This document shows, one piece after another, positions 1 through 14,486 of a stretch of 64,000 nt of DNA. Location: positions 4,945,498 to 5,009,497 of the forward strand of contig CM039512.1 of the NCBI GenBank assembly GCA_022432975.1. Direction: 5' to 3'. The translations under genes were made by a program, and so were the position numbers. The stretch's first letter is position 1. The number at the start of each line of letters is the position of its first letter. Under the pieces are notes generated by a model. The model did not search any database. It was not told the origin of the DNA and saw only the letters and a program-made list of their open reading frames with translations. The stretch is from Begonia masoniana. Lineage: Eukaryota; Streptophyta; Magnoliopsida; Cucurbitales; Begoniaceae.

Positions 1-1789
1 GGACAAGTGCGACTAGTATGCCCCTGCTGCCGACATATACTGCACGTCATTTTCAAGTTCCACATAATTATTGTCGAACTCGATGGCTCGTCGACATCCC
101 ACACTCTTGTCTTCTTTGGCCTACCAGGTTGGCGATATCTTCTTGGCGGGATAAGTTGCTTCACATCTGTCACTACCGGCCACATTTTGCTGCTCACGGG
201 TTGTATAAACTGTGAGTACATCTGCAGGTAGGTCACCCGGTGGTAGCATGGATGCACATAATTTTTCGGTGCCATTCTCATGAACCGGATGCATTGAACG
301 GCATGGACACACGGAATTCCAGTACGCATCCACCTGGTGCAGTTGCACATACTCGTATTCATGTCAACTGTGTATTGTTCGTAGCCATTATTCACCTCAA
401 ATCGTGCATCTCCCGCTGGCTGAGCACTCCAATGTTGAGCTGCCATTTCTACCTTGGGACACAGGAGGTCTGTTGATTGTGCCAACTTCTCTAATTTTTT
501 GACGATGCGAGTCATCATATACTTTCGAATCAGCTCGAACATGGTCAAGATCGGCTTGTCCCTCGCAGGCAGTAGAAGTGCATTGAATGACTCGTTTAAA
601 TTATTCAGACCCATTTTGCACTTGGGGACCAAAGAGAATGCATGAGAAGCCCAATATTTAGGGTCTTCTGCTCGTAGCCATGTGTGGGCATCTGGGCTAA
701 GCTGAAATAATTTGCTCATTTCGTGGTTGAAATAATACTCTGTCGGTGCCCTGGCCGCACTTCACATCGCATCTCGGTATGCTCTGCCCAAAACAGAGAT
801 TTGAAGTTTGCGTACATATGCCGAAGGAAGAAGCACTGCTCGGAATCTTTAAATTCCTTTTCCACGGCATTCAACAACCCCTGAAATTTCCAAGAAAAAC
901 AAATTAATTAATTAATTAAATTAAATATAAGAATCACAATTAGAAATGTATTATACCTTTTGTCGATCAGAAATAAATGTCCATCCGCCTCCCTCGCCAA
1001 GGTTCAGGTCTCGCTTCAAGTGTTGCAAAAACCACGTCCATGTGTCATCGGACTCTCTTTCGACATTGACAACCGCAACGGGATATATTCCATCGTTGCC
1101 ATCAATACTTACGGCTATCAGTAATTGTCCGGGACACGACCCTTTCAGATGACAACCGTCCAAACAGACAATAGGTCTTCCAAACTGCAACAAACTTGTC
1201 TTGCACGCAGCCATGCACAGATACATTCTTTGATATGCCCACGTGTCAGAGTCCACCTCGTAAGCATGTATGTATAACGAACTACCCGGATTTGATCTAT
1301 AAATTTCAGCTGCGTACGACCAGACTTGCTTGTATTATTAGTCGCCGCTGCCTTCGTTGCGTGTTCGAGCTATAGTTCTTGCTCTTTTTGCAATATTAAA
1401 CGTAATGTTGACAGCAAAATCCTTCCTGTCTGTCTCGATGATGGAAGAGATTTCTCACGAGGTTGACTTTTAAACCTGTCAATATAATGATCTGCAATAT
1501 ATTTTGCTCGAGCGTTTGGATTTTCAACAACCCTCGCACAACTATGAGAATCGATAAAACTCTTTATTTGATAAGTTTCCTCGTCTTGCATCCTTGACCC
1601 CGCCGGTGTTCGAAGCTCCTCGTCAAGAGTTCTGGAGGTCGACCGCACCTCTATTTCTTCGTCTCCACCTATGTGATCGAATGCTCTAAGCTCGCCATAA
1701 GCAGGAGTGGCATAAGCATACCAATTGATATCAATATCAAAATATTCTATCTCGTCTGAATCAATCGCTCGAATTGAAATATCATCCAT
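1..1789 (-). pseudogene. Mutator-like (MULE) transposase, decayed and cut by the window edge
   Basis: The reading starts at an ATG at 1789. An acidic N-terminal segment is followed by a MuDR DNA-binding-like stretch (YQIKSFIDSHSCARV, about 1510-1580). The MULE transposase core lies at 951-1256, with a DGCHLKG motif preceding the PVAVVNVE segment. A further core piece at about 770-880 contains GLLNAVEKEF and CFFLRHMYANF, typical of MULE transposases. These last two pieces are joined by a likely intron at about 884-951 (AAAAG/GTATAA donor, TTTCAG acceptor on the - strand). Reading frame is lost around 1370-1460, so no continuous protein can be read. The C-terminal part should lie at 1-700 but I see only broken frames there. 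Such a protein would catalyse cut-and-paste transposition; this copy looks inactive. Terminal inverted repeats were not identified. Confidence 0.75.
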
Positions 1790-1889
1790 CGTCGTCGCTA
1801 GTAAATTCTCGAAAGTAAGATAATATTTGAGAAGAAAAGAATAAGAGGGGGAGGTGGCATGAGAAGAGGAGGGGCGAGGGACTTTAAAT

Positions 1890-2021
1890 AGGCCTGGAGA
1901 ACGGCAACCCGTTCTCATTGCACGAGTTGCCATTCTCAGCAGTTCAGCCCGTGATCCATGACATAATTGATCACAGGTCTGAGAATATGCTTGGAGAACG
2001 GCTACCCGTTCTCAGCAGTTC
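1890..2021. repeat. Direct repeats with palindromic GAGAACGG core
   Basis: Two direct copies of a motif reading GGAGAACGGCAACCCGTTCTC (1891) and GGAGAACGGCTACCCGTTCTC (1993) lie about 100 bp apart. Each is itself a near-palindrome (GAGAACGG ... CCGTTCTC). They sit 5' of the MULE reading frame, directly against the left end of the next LTR. Their role is unknown. Confidence 0.55.
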
Positions 2022-2422
2022 TGTGACGACCCCCGACCCGATCGGGCCGAGGAGCCATCACTCCGGAACATTTAACAGAAAATGGGACGTATATTTTTTT
2101 TTTATAAACAGAGCAGACTGAACTTTTAAGAGCAAACCCTTAAAAGCATAACAGAGAGAATGAAAACGACTAGAGGAGGGCATACTGTAGAAGAGCTACA
2201 GTGGATGGCATAAATAAACTGAGCGGAAGACGTAGGCAGTAGACGAAGCAGAAAATGTAAGTAAACTGGGCGGGTGATATAGACTAGCGGTAGATGTGAA
2301 TAAGACAAAAGTGAACAGTAAACAGCGACAGATGTGAATAAGACAAAAGTGAACAAAGACAGTGGCAGATGTGAATTAAATAGAAGCAACATAAGGGCAT
2401 ACTGTAGAAGGGCTACAGTGGA

Positions 2423-4970
2423 TGTCACGTCCCTAAAACTGTACCCAATTTCCCGTACATATTTTTTCATTTTATCCTAATAAACTATAAACTTAACATT
2501 TATGCGAAAACAATTTGAAAACAATTTAAAAATCAATTTAATAAAACGTTTAAAACAATTATTTAAACCAATACGTACCTGAACACCTATAAATTACAAC
2601 TATAACAAAGTACGTTTTCGAGAAAATAAACTGCGTGGATACGTTTAAAAGTTTAACATATCCTCCTGTTTCAAAATCACAAAACAGTTTATAAAACAGG
2701 CTTCCAAACAGGCATTTAAAACATCAAAAGTAACCTATCAACTACCAGATCCAAGCATCCTAAAATGTCTATACAATTCATCAATCCAAAATATCCCAAA
2801 CCCTCAAAACTATACGTACTATCCCCACGGGTCGGTGAAGCCTCGACTGCGCCAGCACACCACCGCAGCCATCCTCCGTCAACTGAATCATGCCTCAGGT
2901 GGAGGGATCTCATCCTCACCTGTATCCTTGATGTCTAGATCACCTACACCATACATATACACACTATGAGATGAAATCTCAGTAAGCTCTAGTAAATGCA
3001 ATGCATGCTGTGCTATGAGTTCATTAAACTATGCTTTATTTTCTTTACTATGCAATGCACTATAGGTGTCACCGAGATCCTATACCCTCTAACCGGAAAG
3101 CTCATCCAGCGGGCGGACTACTCTTTCCGGCTAGAGGAGGGGGGTACACGCTTACAACACGTACAGCCGTGCCTGAGCCCCACCTCGCGTGACCTGTAAA
3201 CTGTATGTCTTTCGGCCTGTATGCCTTTCGGCCTGTATGCCCAAAGGCCTATACGCCCGAAGGCCTGTATGCCCGAAGGCCTATATGCCCGAAGGCTCAT
3301 GCTATGCTTTACGTTATCTTTAAACCTCTGTGCGGAAATTCATTTTCATGTTTTTCTTTAAAACAAGTGATGCGTGAACAGTTCTATATCATAAAGTAAA
3401 CAAGCAATAATTCATACCATCGAGACTGTAAAGCATAAACTATAAACTCCTAAAACCTATCTACCCAAACCAAGCAATATAAAACACGTGCATCTCCAGA
3501 ATTTCCTCGAAACGACATTCGACGTACAGTGTAGGCCTGTCGGCCAAAGAAGATCACGAGAACTTACCTCGTGTCCGTTGCAGCTCTTGCTCCGTCCACG
3601 AGCGTTGTTCACCTACGCAATTTTCATCAATTTGTCGTTAATACGATATTAAACAATTAAATGTCCAAATTTAACAAAAACCTTAACTAAGGAATTTCTT
3701 AAAATCTTCACCTAACTAATCGAAGTATTTAACAACGATTAACGCTCGATAGCTTAAAATCACAATTAACGAGTTTTCCTAAAAACCCGAAAATTCACAA
3801 ATTAACATTTCTCGCAATTCACTCTAACTCCGTCCAATAACGTTCAATACGTCCTTTATATCGATAATTATTATAAACCTATCAATTTCGGACCCTATTT
3901 TGGGTTCGGTAAAAACCGACCCGAAACTTCGAACGCGCGTAACTTTCGCGTCGGTTATCGGAATCGAACGATTCCAGCGGCCACACGCTCCCCTAATAAC
4001 CTATTTTAACCTGCCAAAAGAAATTTTAAAACAATCGACCGTAGATAGGTCAATGTCCAAAAATCCGAATCTGCCCTTAATCGGAAATCCCCCCTTTTTG
4101 ATTTTTCACCAAATCACACTAATTTTCTCACCAATCAATCCCCCTTATACCTAATTAACAAAAACTACACCAAAATTTAGATATTATTCACAGAAAACCC
4201 GAAATCCCCAATCGGGATTCGCTGCATTTTGCTCAAATGAGCTCTCTGTTGCTCGGCAATCATTGCCGACTTGAAGCTCGGCAAGACGACGCCCGAGAAC
4301 AGCCAGAAAGGACCGGCGATCGGAGCTCAACAGAGCTCGCCGTTCCCGGCCAGAAATCGAGCAAGAACCGGGGAGAACTCACCGTTTCGATCGGGTTTTT
4401 TTGCGCGAAAGGCCGAACCGCACACTGGCTTCAACTCGCCGGAGTCTGCTCGTCTGAACGGTGGTCGGAGCCGCGTCGTCGCCGGTCGGAGGGATGCCGC
4501 TCGCCGTTCGTCGCTCTCGGGGTGCTCGGGAGCACGATGAAGAACATAATGAAATGTTCTTTTTTTTTTGTTTATTTATTAATAATAATAATAATAAAAA
4601 TAATAAAACTAAAACTATTTCTTAACAAAACATTAATTTTGCTCTCTCGTGTTTTCGACCATTCGAATTTTCTTATTTCGCCAATAAATCCGACTTATTA
4701 TCTGGGTTCTATTAAAACTGTCCGTTCGCAAATCGGATCTCGTTTACTATTTTTACTAAAACGTCCTTTATATTACGAGAAACGTAATTACTCGGAATAT
4801 AGCGTTATTATTCCGAAAATTCTCGTAAATTCTTTAAATTCTATTATTCGTTAAGATCATAATGACGTTTTTTTTTTCGTAAAACAGACCTGATTTGACA
4901 TATTTACAAAAATGCCATCCAATAATATAATAATAATATTCTCAAAAATCCGTACGAGCCGGATATTACA
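2423..4970 (-). mobile_element. Solo LTR (family C), 2548 bp, TSD GTGGA
   Basis: The + strand begins TGTCACGTCCC and ends GGATATTACA. The pentamer GTGGA flanks both sides (2418-2422 and 4971-4975), a perfect 5-bp target-site duplication. There is no internal coding region. Read on the - strand it starts TGTAATATCCGG, matching the start of the solo LTR at 29793-32757 (TGTAATACCCGG), and both carry the same 16-bp minisatellite. It is inserted inside the larger degenerate LTR at 2022-6997. Confidence 0.85.
3202..3297. repeat. 16-bp minisatellite, about 6 degenerate units
   Basis: Six successive 16-mers of the type TGTATGCCTTTCGGCC, TGTATGCCCAAAGGCC and TATATGCCCGAAGGCT lie inside the solo LTR. 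It is the short, diverged counterpart of the 66-copy array at 31072-32134. Confidence 0.85.
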
Positions 4971-7014
4971 GTGGATGACATGAATAAACTGGGCGGAAGA
5001 CGTGGACGGTTAGACGAAGCAGAAAAATGAAGTCAACAGGGCGGGCGATTAGGACTAGCGGAGGGTAGATATGAATAAGAAAAAGTGAACAGTAAACAGG
5101 GGCAGAGGGTGAATGAGACAAAAGTGAACAAAGACAGTGGCAGATGTGAAATAACTAGAAGCAAAAAACACGGGTAGAGTAAAACAGACTGACGTTCGGC
5201 GGAAGATGCGATTTTAAGGCCGCGATGGGTAGGCAGAAAGGCACTGTCAGGTGGATGTGAAACTATGGTCGAAAAGGCACTATTCACTGGTGGTGGGAAG
5301 TGACTACAGACAGACGAAGAACTGTACCGTGAAAGTGAACTACAGACAGAAATCAACTGGTCACCAGTGGAATTGACCTCAGGCAGAAGTGAACTTAAAG
5401 GCACGGTGGGATGAAATCGAAGTGTGAGATATGACGTTATGGCGGTAGATTTCATAACCAGTGTGGATGTGAATCCTAAGGCAGTAGATGTTAATAAACC
5501 GAAGCGTGGATGTGCCTCCTCTGGCGGAGGAGACGTAATAACCCGAAGCCGTAGAAATGATTTTAAAAGCAGCGTGGAGTGATCGTAATATGTAAGTTTT
5601 AAAGAACAAATTTGACAACTTTTAACTAGGACGGACATACTAACAGGAAGCATAAAACAGATAGCATAGAATTTCAAATTCTAAAACAACGATTCAGAAT
5701 TATTTTCGAGCAATAACGAAAACCTTGACATGAGTTTAATATATCAACTGCATGGATAACTCGAAAACCAACGCCATCCATCAGAACCATAGAGGAGAAC
5801 TCCAGGCATTCCAGCATATTTCAAAATATATAATACAACTTTCCAAATACCGAGGTTTTAAATACTTGGCACAAACCTATACATATGCAAATTTCCACAA
5901 GTTTTAAAAACAAAAACACAACTCACCACAGCGTTTTCAGACATAAACTTTACTAGAACACTTCCCTCCCTCTTGTTTCAGAAACATGTCCTGGCTCCAC
6001 AACCACACCCCGAAGCTCTAGCCACCATCCACCTATTCGTCGTACTGAGGCACAAGCCCTCATCTACGGGATTCGTACCTACATCAGAGAGTTTCACTAT
6101 GACCTAAAGCTCAGCAAGAACATGTTAGAAAATGCAGTGATGCATATGCTATTCCTGAATTTCGAAATCCATGAACATTACATTACCTACTTCCCTTACT
6201 TTTGTGCACTGGAACATGGAGGTATAAGTGGGGCTTATAGAGAACTGGCACAATATATACACACCTGTACTTACAGGGATACAGGATGTCCAGTCCCCGT
6301 CCCACACTTAACTCGTACATTACATTAGCAATTTTTGATCTTTCTAACTTCAAACGTGGCAAAATATTTTGCAATGACTTCTAGAGAAAACGTTATCCAT
6401 AAAATACCGGTACTTAACTTACATTATATTCGACAAGATAACACAGCAAGACGAAAAAACAAAAACAACAGATAACTCACACCTAACTGTGGCCCCACTT
6501 ATCTACCCACCACCAAGCCCGACGAAATGAAAATCGAGTACCGCCGTGATGTAGAGTCTTAAAGGGCCAACTACGCATGACTTACCCTGTTGTTGTAGCG
6601 TTAACGCTTCGCACCATAGTGTCCTTGGCGCTCCACAGATCTTGGCAGATAACTGAGAGATCGGAGGAGCTTCGCTGGTCGTTGTCGTCGGAGAAGTAGA
6701 ATTCCGCGAGAGAATGAAGATAACATAGAAGATAAGGCCAAGAGGGTTTACTAGGAGAAAATATATCTTGTTCAACAGTTGCACACATGACAGTCCTTCT
6801 TGATTCCTCCCACCTACAGAATTCCATCCTAAACAACCCCTCCTGGGTTTTTCTAACTAATGTGCCTTTGTTACACTTTGCATTTAGTTTTGCACACTAA
6901 ACATCCCAACAAATTTCACCAAAACATACATTATATTAATAGTCTACTCTCATTGTATAATTTCAGAGATAATTTCTCTGCCAAAGCGGGTGTCACAATT
7001 TCCAGCCGATCCAT

Positions 7015-7114
7015 NNNNNNNNNNNNNNNNNNNNNNNNNNNNNNNNNNNNNNNNNNNNNNNNNNNNNNNNNNNNNNNNNNNNNNNNNNNNNNNNNNNNNN
7101 NNNNNNNNNNNNNN
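7015..7114. other. Assembly gap (100 N)
   Basis: A run of exactly 100 N, a conventional placeholder for a scaffold join of unknown length. It lies between the end of the degenerate LTR and an A-run that leads to the Gag-UBP14 ORF. True distance and content here are unknown. Confidence 0.99.
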
Positions 7115-7897
7115 AAAAAAAAAAAAACCGAACTCTGACTGCCGATCGTCGTTCAGACCGTCGTTGTTTGTCGGTCCTGCGTGTCGTTGCTCGTTGCTGT
7201 CCAGAGTGTCGATTGTCGACAATTTGTTCTTCTGCTGCTTCGCTTTTTGGTCTTTGGAGTTGCTGCCTGGAGCTCTCCGCCGTATTCCACTGCTCTGTTT
7301 CCTGGTTTTCTGCTCTGTTTGTTGGATACCTCCGCGGTTCTGTCCGCAAGTTGCTGAACAATATCACCTGCTCGTTTTCCCTCCTTTTTCGAATCGATGA
7401 TGGTATTCCTTTGGAACTGTGAGCGCTCATCTGCACTCCTATCACCAGCGGATTTCACCATCGAATCAGGAGTTTTCTTTCTAATCTTCTATTAGTTTTG
7501 CGCCTGCGCAGCTCACGGAGTTTCTCTGTGTTTGCTCCCTCGGATTTCTGACCTCTCGTATTGTTTCGGTCGGGAAGCTCGCTGGATTTGCCGCTGTTCT
7601 GTCCTTGAGCTTCTAGACACTGAGGGTTGAACGTGGGTTTCACTATTAACGTAGTGAATTGTGAAGGGTTATGTGGGCCAATCTACTAGGCCATATTGTG
7701 AAGTGTTCTGTGGGCCTTTCTGCTCACTTTCTTGGGCCAGTCTGCTCCCTCTGGGTTTCACTAATAATGGAGAATTGAACTCTACTTCTGCAGCCTCTTT
7801 GGTCGTGATTAACACAACGGTACAAAGAGTTTTTTTTTGTTCAATCTTTCTCGGTGAATTATTTGTTGTGATTTGTGTAATTTATTTGGCCGATATA

Positions 7898-9580
7898 ATG
7901 TCACGGAGTAGTGTTCACAGTCACAAATGGCGAGAGACTAATTTGCAAAGAACTTCAATGGACTACTTTGATCATGTAAGACCATATAATATTTCACTAC
8001 CTATTTTTAGTGGTCATTTCAATGGTTATGAAATTTTTGATTGGATAGAAAAGATGGATATATTGTTTGAATGTCATGATTATTCAGAGAGAAGAAAAAT
8101 CCTGCTAGCCTCTTGGAGTTTCAAAGGGTATGCTAATTTCTGGTGGGAAAAATTTACGAGAAAGAGAAGAGTAGATGACAAGGGCGAAATTCTTACATGG
8201 GAGTTAATGAAGTACCAAATGAAAAAGGAGTTTGCTCCAAGACATTACGAACAGAAGTATGGCTCTCGGCAATTTTCGGGGTCACAAAACACATTGGAGC
8301 CACCACCCTTTCTAGCCCACGCACGTAATGAATTTGTTGAGAAGTTCTTCGATGAAGGAAAAGTTAAACTTGAAAAGATTCAACAAGGTCTTGACAGGCT
8401 TACCGAGACTTTGAAGGAGTTCAATCAAGCTAAGGTTGAGAAAGAGAAAACTCATGTTGATTCTTGTGAACCAATACTTGACAGTTGGGTAGAGTTATCG
8501 GAAAAGGTTTTTGTGGAGCCTACTCCAACAAATACCTCTCTTGATTCCTTAGGTGACTTGAATTGTTTAGATGAATACGCTTATATGGAGGGACCAGCCC
8601 TTGCAAAGGATGAGAAAGAGACTTTATATGAAAAGAAAGATGTTTTACTAGAGGAAGAGATCATCTATCCTCACGAGAGTCCTCTACTCGAAATTGATGG
8701 ACAAAAGGATGAAGAAGAAAAGATGACCATCGCTGTAAGAGAGCTTGATCAAAATTCCAATTTTGACTGGAATCAAATTCAAGAAAGTGGACAGGAGGTG
8801 GAACCAATACCTGGACCAGGTTACAGTGGTCTTGTTAACCTTGGAAATAACTTCAAGTTTGGTATTGAGGATCGTATGACGTGTACTTCTGGAAAAGTTG
8901 TTTATAATAGAAGGCTTGACTACATTCTTTCTTTCAATATTCCCTTACATGAAGCTACTAACAAAGAAGAACTTGCAGCCTTTCAAAAGTTAAAACAAAA
9001 AAACATTTCAGAAGGAAAGAAATTGGAAAACAATGAGATTGAATCAGATAAGCTGTCAATGGGATGCAACCATCTTCACTGTCAGAAAGCTGCCATTAAC
9101 ACTTCAAATGTTGGAGTGCAAGAGGCAATGAATTGGCTACTTTCCCATTTGGACGATTCAGATATAGATGCCCGCATCACTCAAGAAGCATATGGTGTTG
9201 TTGACCAATCTAACCTGGGTGTGTTGCTTCATTTTGGTTTCCAAGAAGACGTTGGGCTAGAAGAAGTCTTTAAGAAAGGACACTTTCATGGTGAAATCGT
9301 CTCTTTGAAGGCAAGTATGGGAAAAGAAATAGTTTTACCTTCCCAAGTTCATCTTTTCCACTCAACAGATGAAAGATTGCTGTCATCTGCTAGTAATGCT
9401 CTTGTAGGTATGCTCAAACTTCATAACCAGAAAGTTGAAGTCATATATGCTGCTGCTCTACTTCTGAACAGGGCATTTGCTAAGCCTGCATTTGAAGGAG
9501 TAAGTGAACTAGCTGTCGAATTTGTGGACGTCGACAGAAGGTTGTTCAACCGCTTAACTTTTGGTTGGGAGGTTGATTAG
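7898..9580 (+). CDS. Chimeric ORF: retrotransposon Gag-like domain fused to fragments of deubiquitinase UBP14
   Basis: An intact 560-aa intronless ORF. I chose the ATG at 7898 because the Gag-like domain starts soon after; an in-frame ATG exists upstream at 7661. Residues about 20-115 resemble plant retrotransposon Gag (PIFSGHFNGYEIFDWIEKMD, then ANFWWEKF, then a KYQMKKEFAPRHYE segment). Residues about 130-285 are acidic and charged. From about residue 285 the protein follows plant ubiquitin-specific protease 14: FDWNQIQESGQE, GPGYSGLVNLGN (309-317, the Cys-box lead-in), FKFGIED at 319, IPLHEATNKEE, then LHCQKAAINTSNVGVQEAMN (393-412) and a second UBA-like piece ending FGFQEDVG at 453. The catalytic Cys after NLGN is missing: sequence jumps to FKFGIED. 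The His box is absent. The last 100 residues are unrecognised. No protease, RT or integrase follows. It is probably a captured, catalytically dead UBP14 cDNA in a non-autonomous element, lying upstream of and co-linear with CCC1. Confidence 0.8.
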   Translation: MSRSSVHSHKWRETNLQRTSMDYFDHVRPYNISLPIFSGHFNGYEIFDWIEKMDILFECHDYSERRKILLASWSFKGYANFWWEKFTRKRRVDDKGEILTWELMKYQMKKEFAPRHYEQKYGSRQFSGSQNTLEPPPFLAHARNEFVEKFFDEGKVKLEKIQQGLDRLTETLKEFNQAKVEKEKTHVDSCEPILDSWVELSEKVFVEPTPTNTSLDSLGDLNCLDEYAYMEGPALAKDEKETLYEKKDVLLEEEIIYPHESPLLEIDGQKDEEEKMTIAVRELDQNSNFDWNQIQESGQEVEPIPGPGYSGLVNLGNNFKFGIEDRMTCTSGKVVYNRRLDYILSFNIPLHEATNKEELAAFQKLKQKNISEGKKLENNEIESDKLSMGCNHLHCQKAAINTSNVGVQEAMNWLLSHLDDSDIDARITQEAYGVVDQSNLGVLLHFGFQEDVGLEEVFKKGHFHGEIVSLKASMGKEIVLPSQVHLFHSTDERLLSSASNALVGMLKLHNQKVEVIYAAALLLNRAFAKPAFEGVSELAVEFVDVDRRLFNRLTFGWEVD

Positions 9581-10272
9581 TTGTTGTGCTATGGGTCTTT
9601 CAACTTGAATGAGAGTTTCTCGTTCCCCGGGAGAATTGATGAGGACATCAAAATTAGATTTTTATTTATGTTTTACATTAAAAGTATTAAGCTTTTCAAT
9701 TTTCTAGGTTAGCATTATTATGCTAATTTATTATTATAGTTTTTAGTATTTTTATGGTTTTCTGTTATTTGTTTAATGGGTCATTAGTGTCTTTGTCATT
9801 TTCCAAGTAGGTTTTATTCTATTTAAGTGTTGCATTGTAACTTTGAAGGTTAGTTGATGAATGAATGATAAAATGAGTTTTGAGTTATCTCTGGAATCTC
9901 CTTCTTCCAATCTCCCTTTCTGTTACTCTTCCCCTCTCCTTTTCTGAACTTCTTTCTTCCTAAGGCTTCCTCTTTCCCTCACACTCTTTCTCTCCCTGTT
10001 TAATTCTATTTTCTTATCCGCTGCTGCATCAAATGGTAATGCAGACTGATAACCTACACTGAAAAAGCTATGCAGTCGAAATTATTTCTAAAAAAATTCT
10101 GGCCCTTACTCATGGACATTTAATTTTGAATTTGGAGGAATAATGATGAGACAATAATTTGAGCAATTGAACTTCTAGTTTGATACCCTCAAAAGCATAA
10201 GTAGTTGTGGAGGTCAATATAATATTTTATTTCATGCCATTACTAAGAAGTGAAAATTATTTCTTAGCACAG
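9581..10272 (+). other. 3' flank of the chimeric ORF and intron upstream of the CCC1 exons
   Basis: AT-rich, then a pyrimidine-rich stretch at about 9895-10020. No ORF of note. It ends in a splice acceptor (TTTCTTAGCACAG) immediately before the first visible CCC1 exon. Confidence 0.6.
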
Positions 10273-13535
<3,263 letters not shown>

Positions 13536-14486
13536 TTGTGGCCCTGTTCAAATTTTGTATTTTAGATCTCACATTCATTTGTTTGTACCATCATTCTACA
13601 TCTTCTTGTTTTCTTTTTAGATTTTGAAGGAATTCTTTGAAATATAGAAAGCTTTTTTTTAGAACATTTAATCATTTTGAGTTGGTATGTATTTATTTAT
13701 ACATGGTCAATCATAAATTTTTACTTCTATGTGTGATTGTTGAAATGGGTTCACTTGAATATTCATTTTTCATACAGGGTTTTATCCATTTAGTCGTTTT
13801 AAAGAACCTACAATTTGTGATCTATACTTGGAGGAGTACGTCCCTTTCATTAACAAGATGCAGTCACTTATATTTGCTTACAAGGATTCAATTACCACCG
13901 AATATGTGGTTCTTTAACTAGCCTTTAAAATTAAGGTAGATTATCCCATGCTCTTTTGGGAAAAAAAATACTCATTTGAGTGATCGAACTAGCTTACGCA
14001 AACTTACAAATACTGAGTAAAACATTATGAGATCACTTCTCCTGTGTTTCTTCAAAGAAATAGACATGATTTTCGGCTCGAAAAGAGAATATTGCTGAGG
14101 AAGTGATCAAAAAATAATATACAAGGTTTTACACGAGGAATCATGTCAATTTTATTCACTGATAAATTATAACAAAACTTTGAAAAATATTCAATCTCAG
14201 CTTGGAGCAGAGGAAAACTGTTGTATTTTTTACATTACAAGTGAGCCAAAGTGTATGAATTTGGTTTTCCTATCACAAATAAACCTCTCTCCTTCCATAT
14301 GAGGCAGACAATTAACTCTTAAACATAATGATTTAAGGGATACAAAGAGGAGGCAGTCAGCTTACTGCAGAACAATTCACATATCTATTTATGTATTGAT
14401 AAAAAGGCTCAGATGCATCCTCATAATTCAATCAAGTGCCCTAAAATCCGTTGAAGGTCAGGAAAAAGTGGTGAATGAAGCAGGAA
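13536..14486. other. Convergent intergenic space between CCC1 and CPSF30
   Basis: AT-rich 3' UTR and terminator sequence for both genes. I see no additional coding region. Confidence 0.6.

Larger units (their letters stand above)
2022..6997. mobile_element. Degenerate LTR, probably a solo LTR, split by a nested solo LTR
   Basis: The sequence begins TGTGACGACCCCCGACCCG at 2022 and ends GGGTGTCACA at 6997, the TG...CA form of plant gypsy-type LTRs. Flanking pentamers are AGTTC (left) and ATTTC (right), a 4/5 match that may be an eroded TSD. No gag or pol is found inside. The parts outside the nested element (2022-2422 and 4976-6997) contain loose short repeats such as GATGTGAATAAGACAAAAGT. Without the nested LTR it would be about 2.4 kb. 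The right end lies 17 bp from an assembly gap, so a longer element truncated by the gap cannot be excluded. Confidence 0.5.

Noticed and set aside
3900..4854. Two + strand ORFs of 89-205 codons
   Set aside because: They lie inside the solo LTR, show no known domain and have shifting composition.
5033..5677. A 214-codon - strand ORF
   Set aside because: Made of short repeats in the degenerate LTR; low-complexity Ser/Leu/Pro content and no domain.
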